From the NCBI GenBank assembly GCA_016710115.1, contig JADJLN010000017.1, forward strand, positions 1 through 27,500: a stretch of 27,500 nucleotides of DNA, in the 5' to 3' direction. Below, in pieces: positions 26,913-27,500 of the stretch. This DNA is from Saprospiraceae bacterium. Lineage in GTDB: Bacteria > Bacteroidota > Bacteroidia > Chitinophagales > Saprospiraceae. A model generated the notes under the pieces. The model saw only the letters and a program-made list of their open reading frames with translations. It was not told where the DNA came from and did not search any database. How positions within the stretch are numbered: the stretch's first letter is position 1; each line of letters starts with the position of its first letter. The position numbers and the translations under genes were made by a program.

Positions 26913-27500
26913 TCATAGGTTCTTCATCAATCCCCACCGACGCGCAATGATCACCATCGCCATCGTGTCCAGTTTACAATACTCAAGTAGTTGCCTTCTG
27001 ATTTCTTCCCTTTGTTGATCGTCGATCGCGTCTTCGAATCGGATACGAAAATATGCGCGCATAGCATCGGTTCCACCAGCGACGATATCGTCTTCTGACC
27101 CAGACGAATCTACTCGTCGTAAGTTGGTCATATGGATCAATGATGCCTTCGATTAATTTGTCTGGTGCATACCCCTTGAAATGAGGTACGTCGTGCAAGT
27201 ATGGAAAGTGGCTCCAGATCGCCGGGAGAACTTTTTTGATAGACGTCCGTCCTTTCATGTACGGATGGAAATAATTCTGGAGAGTCAATTTGTTCATGTC
27301 CACCCATCTGCCTGTTCGACCGGGTGCGTGTGTCATTCGTGTCAACCAATCTTCCAGTTCCGGATCATGAAATCCAAATTCTGGCATTTGTGTGAGAATA
27401 GTTTTTAGGACAGTGTTCTCGTGGCTTGCCCACATCAATGGTGTGCCAGTGTCACCGATTTGTCGCATGAGGCTTCTGGCAAATTCGAAGTTGGGGAACG
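26913..27500 (-). CDS. DUF2779-like nuclease, C-terminal part (runs off right edge)
   Basis: Read on the minus strand from the window edge: FPNFEFARSLMRQIGDTGTP, then LMWASHENTVLKTIL, RTGRWVDMNKLTLQNYFHPY and GRTSIKKVLPAIW. A one-base shift near 27125-27130 continues as VAGGTDAMRAYFRIRFED and ends LLEYCKLDTMAMVIIARRWG, stop at 26913-26915. The combination SIKKVLPA ... DAMRAY ... LLEYCKLDTMAMV is the C-terminal signature of DUF2779 proteins, which carry a DEDD-type (RNase H-fold) exonuclease-like domain; full members often have a Cas4-like nuclease at the N-terminus. The N-terminal half lies outside the window. Convergent with the plus-strand gene ending at 26909. Confidence 0.8.

Noticed and set aside
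1..27500. CRISPR array, tRNA, rRNA or an intact insertion sequence
   Set aside because: I saw no regularly spaced identical repeats apart from the coding 87-bp units, no convincing tRNA cloverleaf, no rRNA sequence, and no transposase with flanking inverted repeats.

Overview
The window looks like an accessory region from a member of the Bacteroidota/FCB group. Two genes on the left (1383-3256 and 4201-5456) end in type IX secretion C-terminal sorting domains, one of them after an SprB-type repeat. Many other genes have signal peptides or lipoprotein signals of the kind common in that group, and few have a good Shine-Dalgarno site. Almost every gene is broken by one-base insertions or deletions, mostly in short homopolymer runs. 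Restoring one base usually recovers a textbook family sequence. I therefore treat most frameshifts as probable long-read consensus errors and give joined coordinates. Several larger defects (missing blocks of about 60-90 codons, isolated 3' fragments) cannot be explained that way and look like real decay or recombination.

Layout. 1-893: broken polymerase-palm-like gene, open at the left edge. 1005-1238: small hypothetical gene. 1383-5456: two T9SS-exported proteins separated by about 0.9 kb with no convincing gene; the second carries ten 29-residue tandem repeats. 5588-6764: a DUF91/NucS-like nuclease gene with an internal deletion, flanked by two related mini-ORFs. 7011-8722 (minus strand): an AT-rich cassette of a secreted protein, a J-domain protein, a tiny membrane protein and an SH3b protein.

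9073-15667 is a type I restriction-modification operon in the order hsdM, unknown gene X, hsdS, hsdR. Gene X (about 195 aa) is coupled to both neighbours. HsdM has its AGTGG and NPPF motifs, HsdS has two target-recognition halves, and HsdR has the nuclease and the DEAD-like motor motifs.

15719-26216 downstream of hsdR is a train of small secreted, lipoprotein and membrane genes. It is punctuated by three YgjP/DUF45-type metallopeptidase sequences (18078, 20107, 24540) and a 162-bp remnant of a second hsdR 3' end (18260). YgjP-type genes commonly sit next to hsdR, so the pattern suggests repeated duplication or insertion at the end of a type I R-M locus. Two adjacent paralogues (15719, 16516) share an N-terminal domain and differ at the C-terminus. 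The right end holds a DegP/HtrA-like S1C serine protease (25016-26216), an unrecognised gene (about 26260-26909) and, on the minus strand, the 3' end of a DUF2779 nuclease-like gene that leaves the window.

The best candidates for something undescribed are gene X inside hsdMSR, the constant/variable paralogue pair directly after hsdR, and the repeated YgjP/hsdR-tail architecture with secreted cargo between copies. All family names come from reading motifs by eye; no searches were run.
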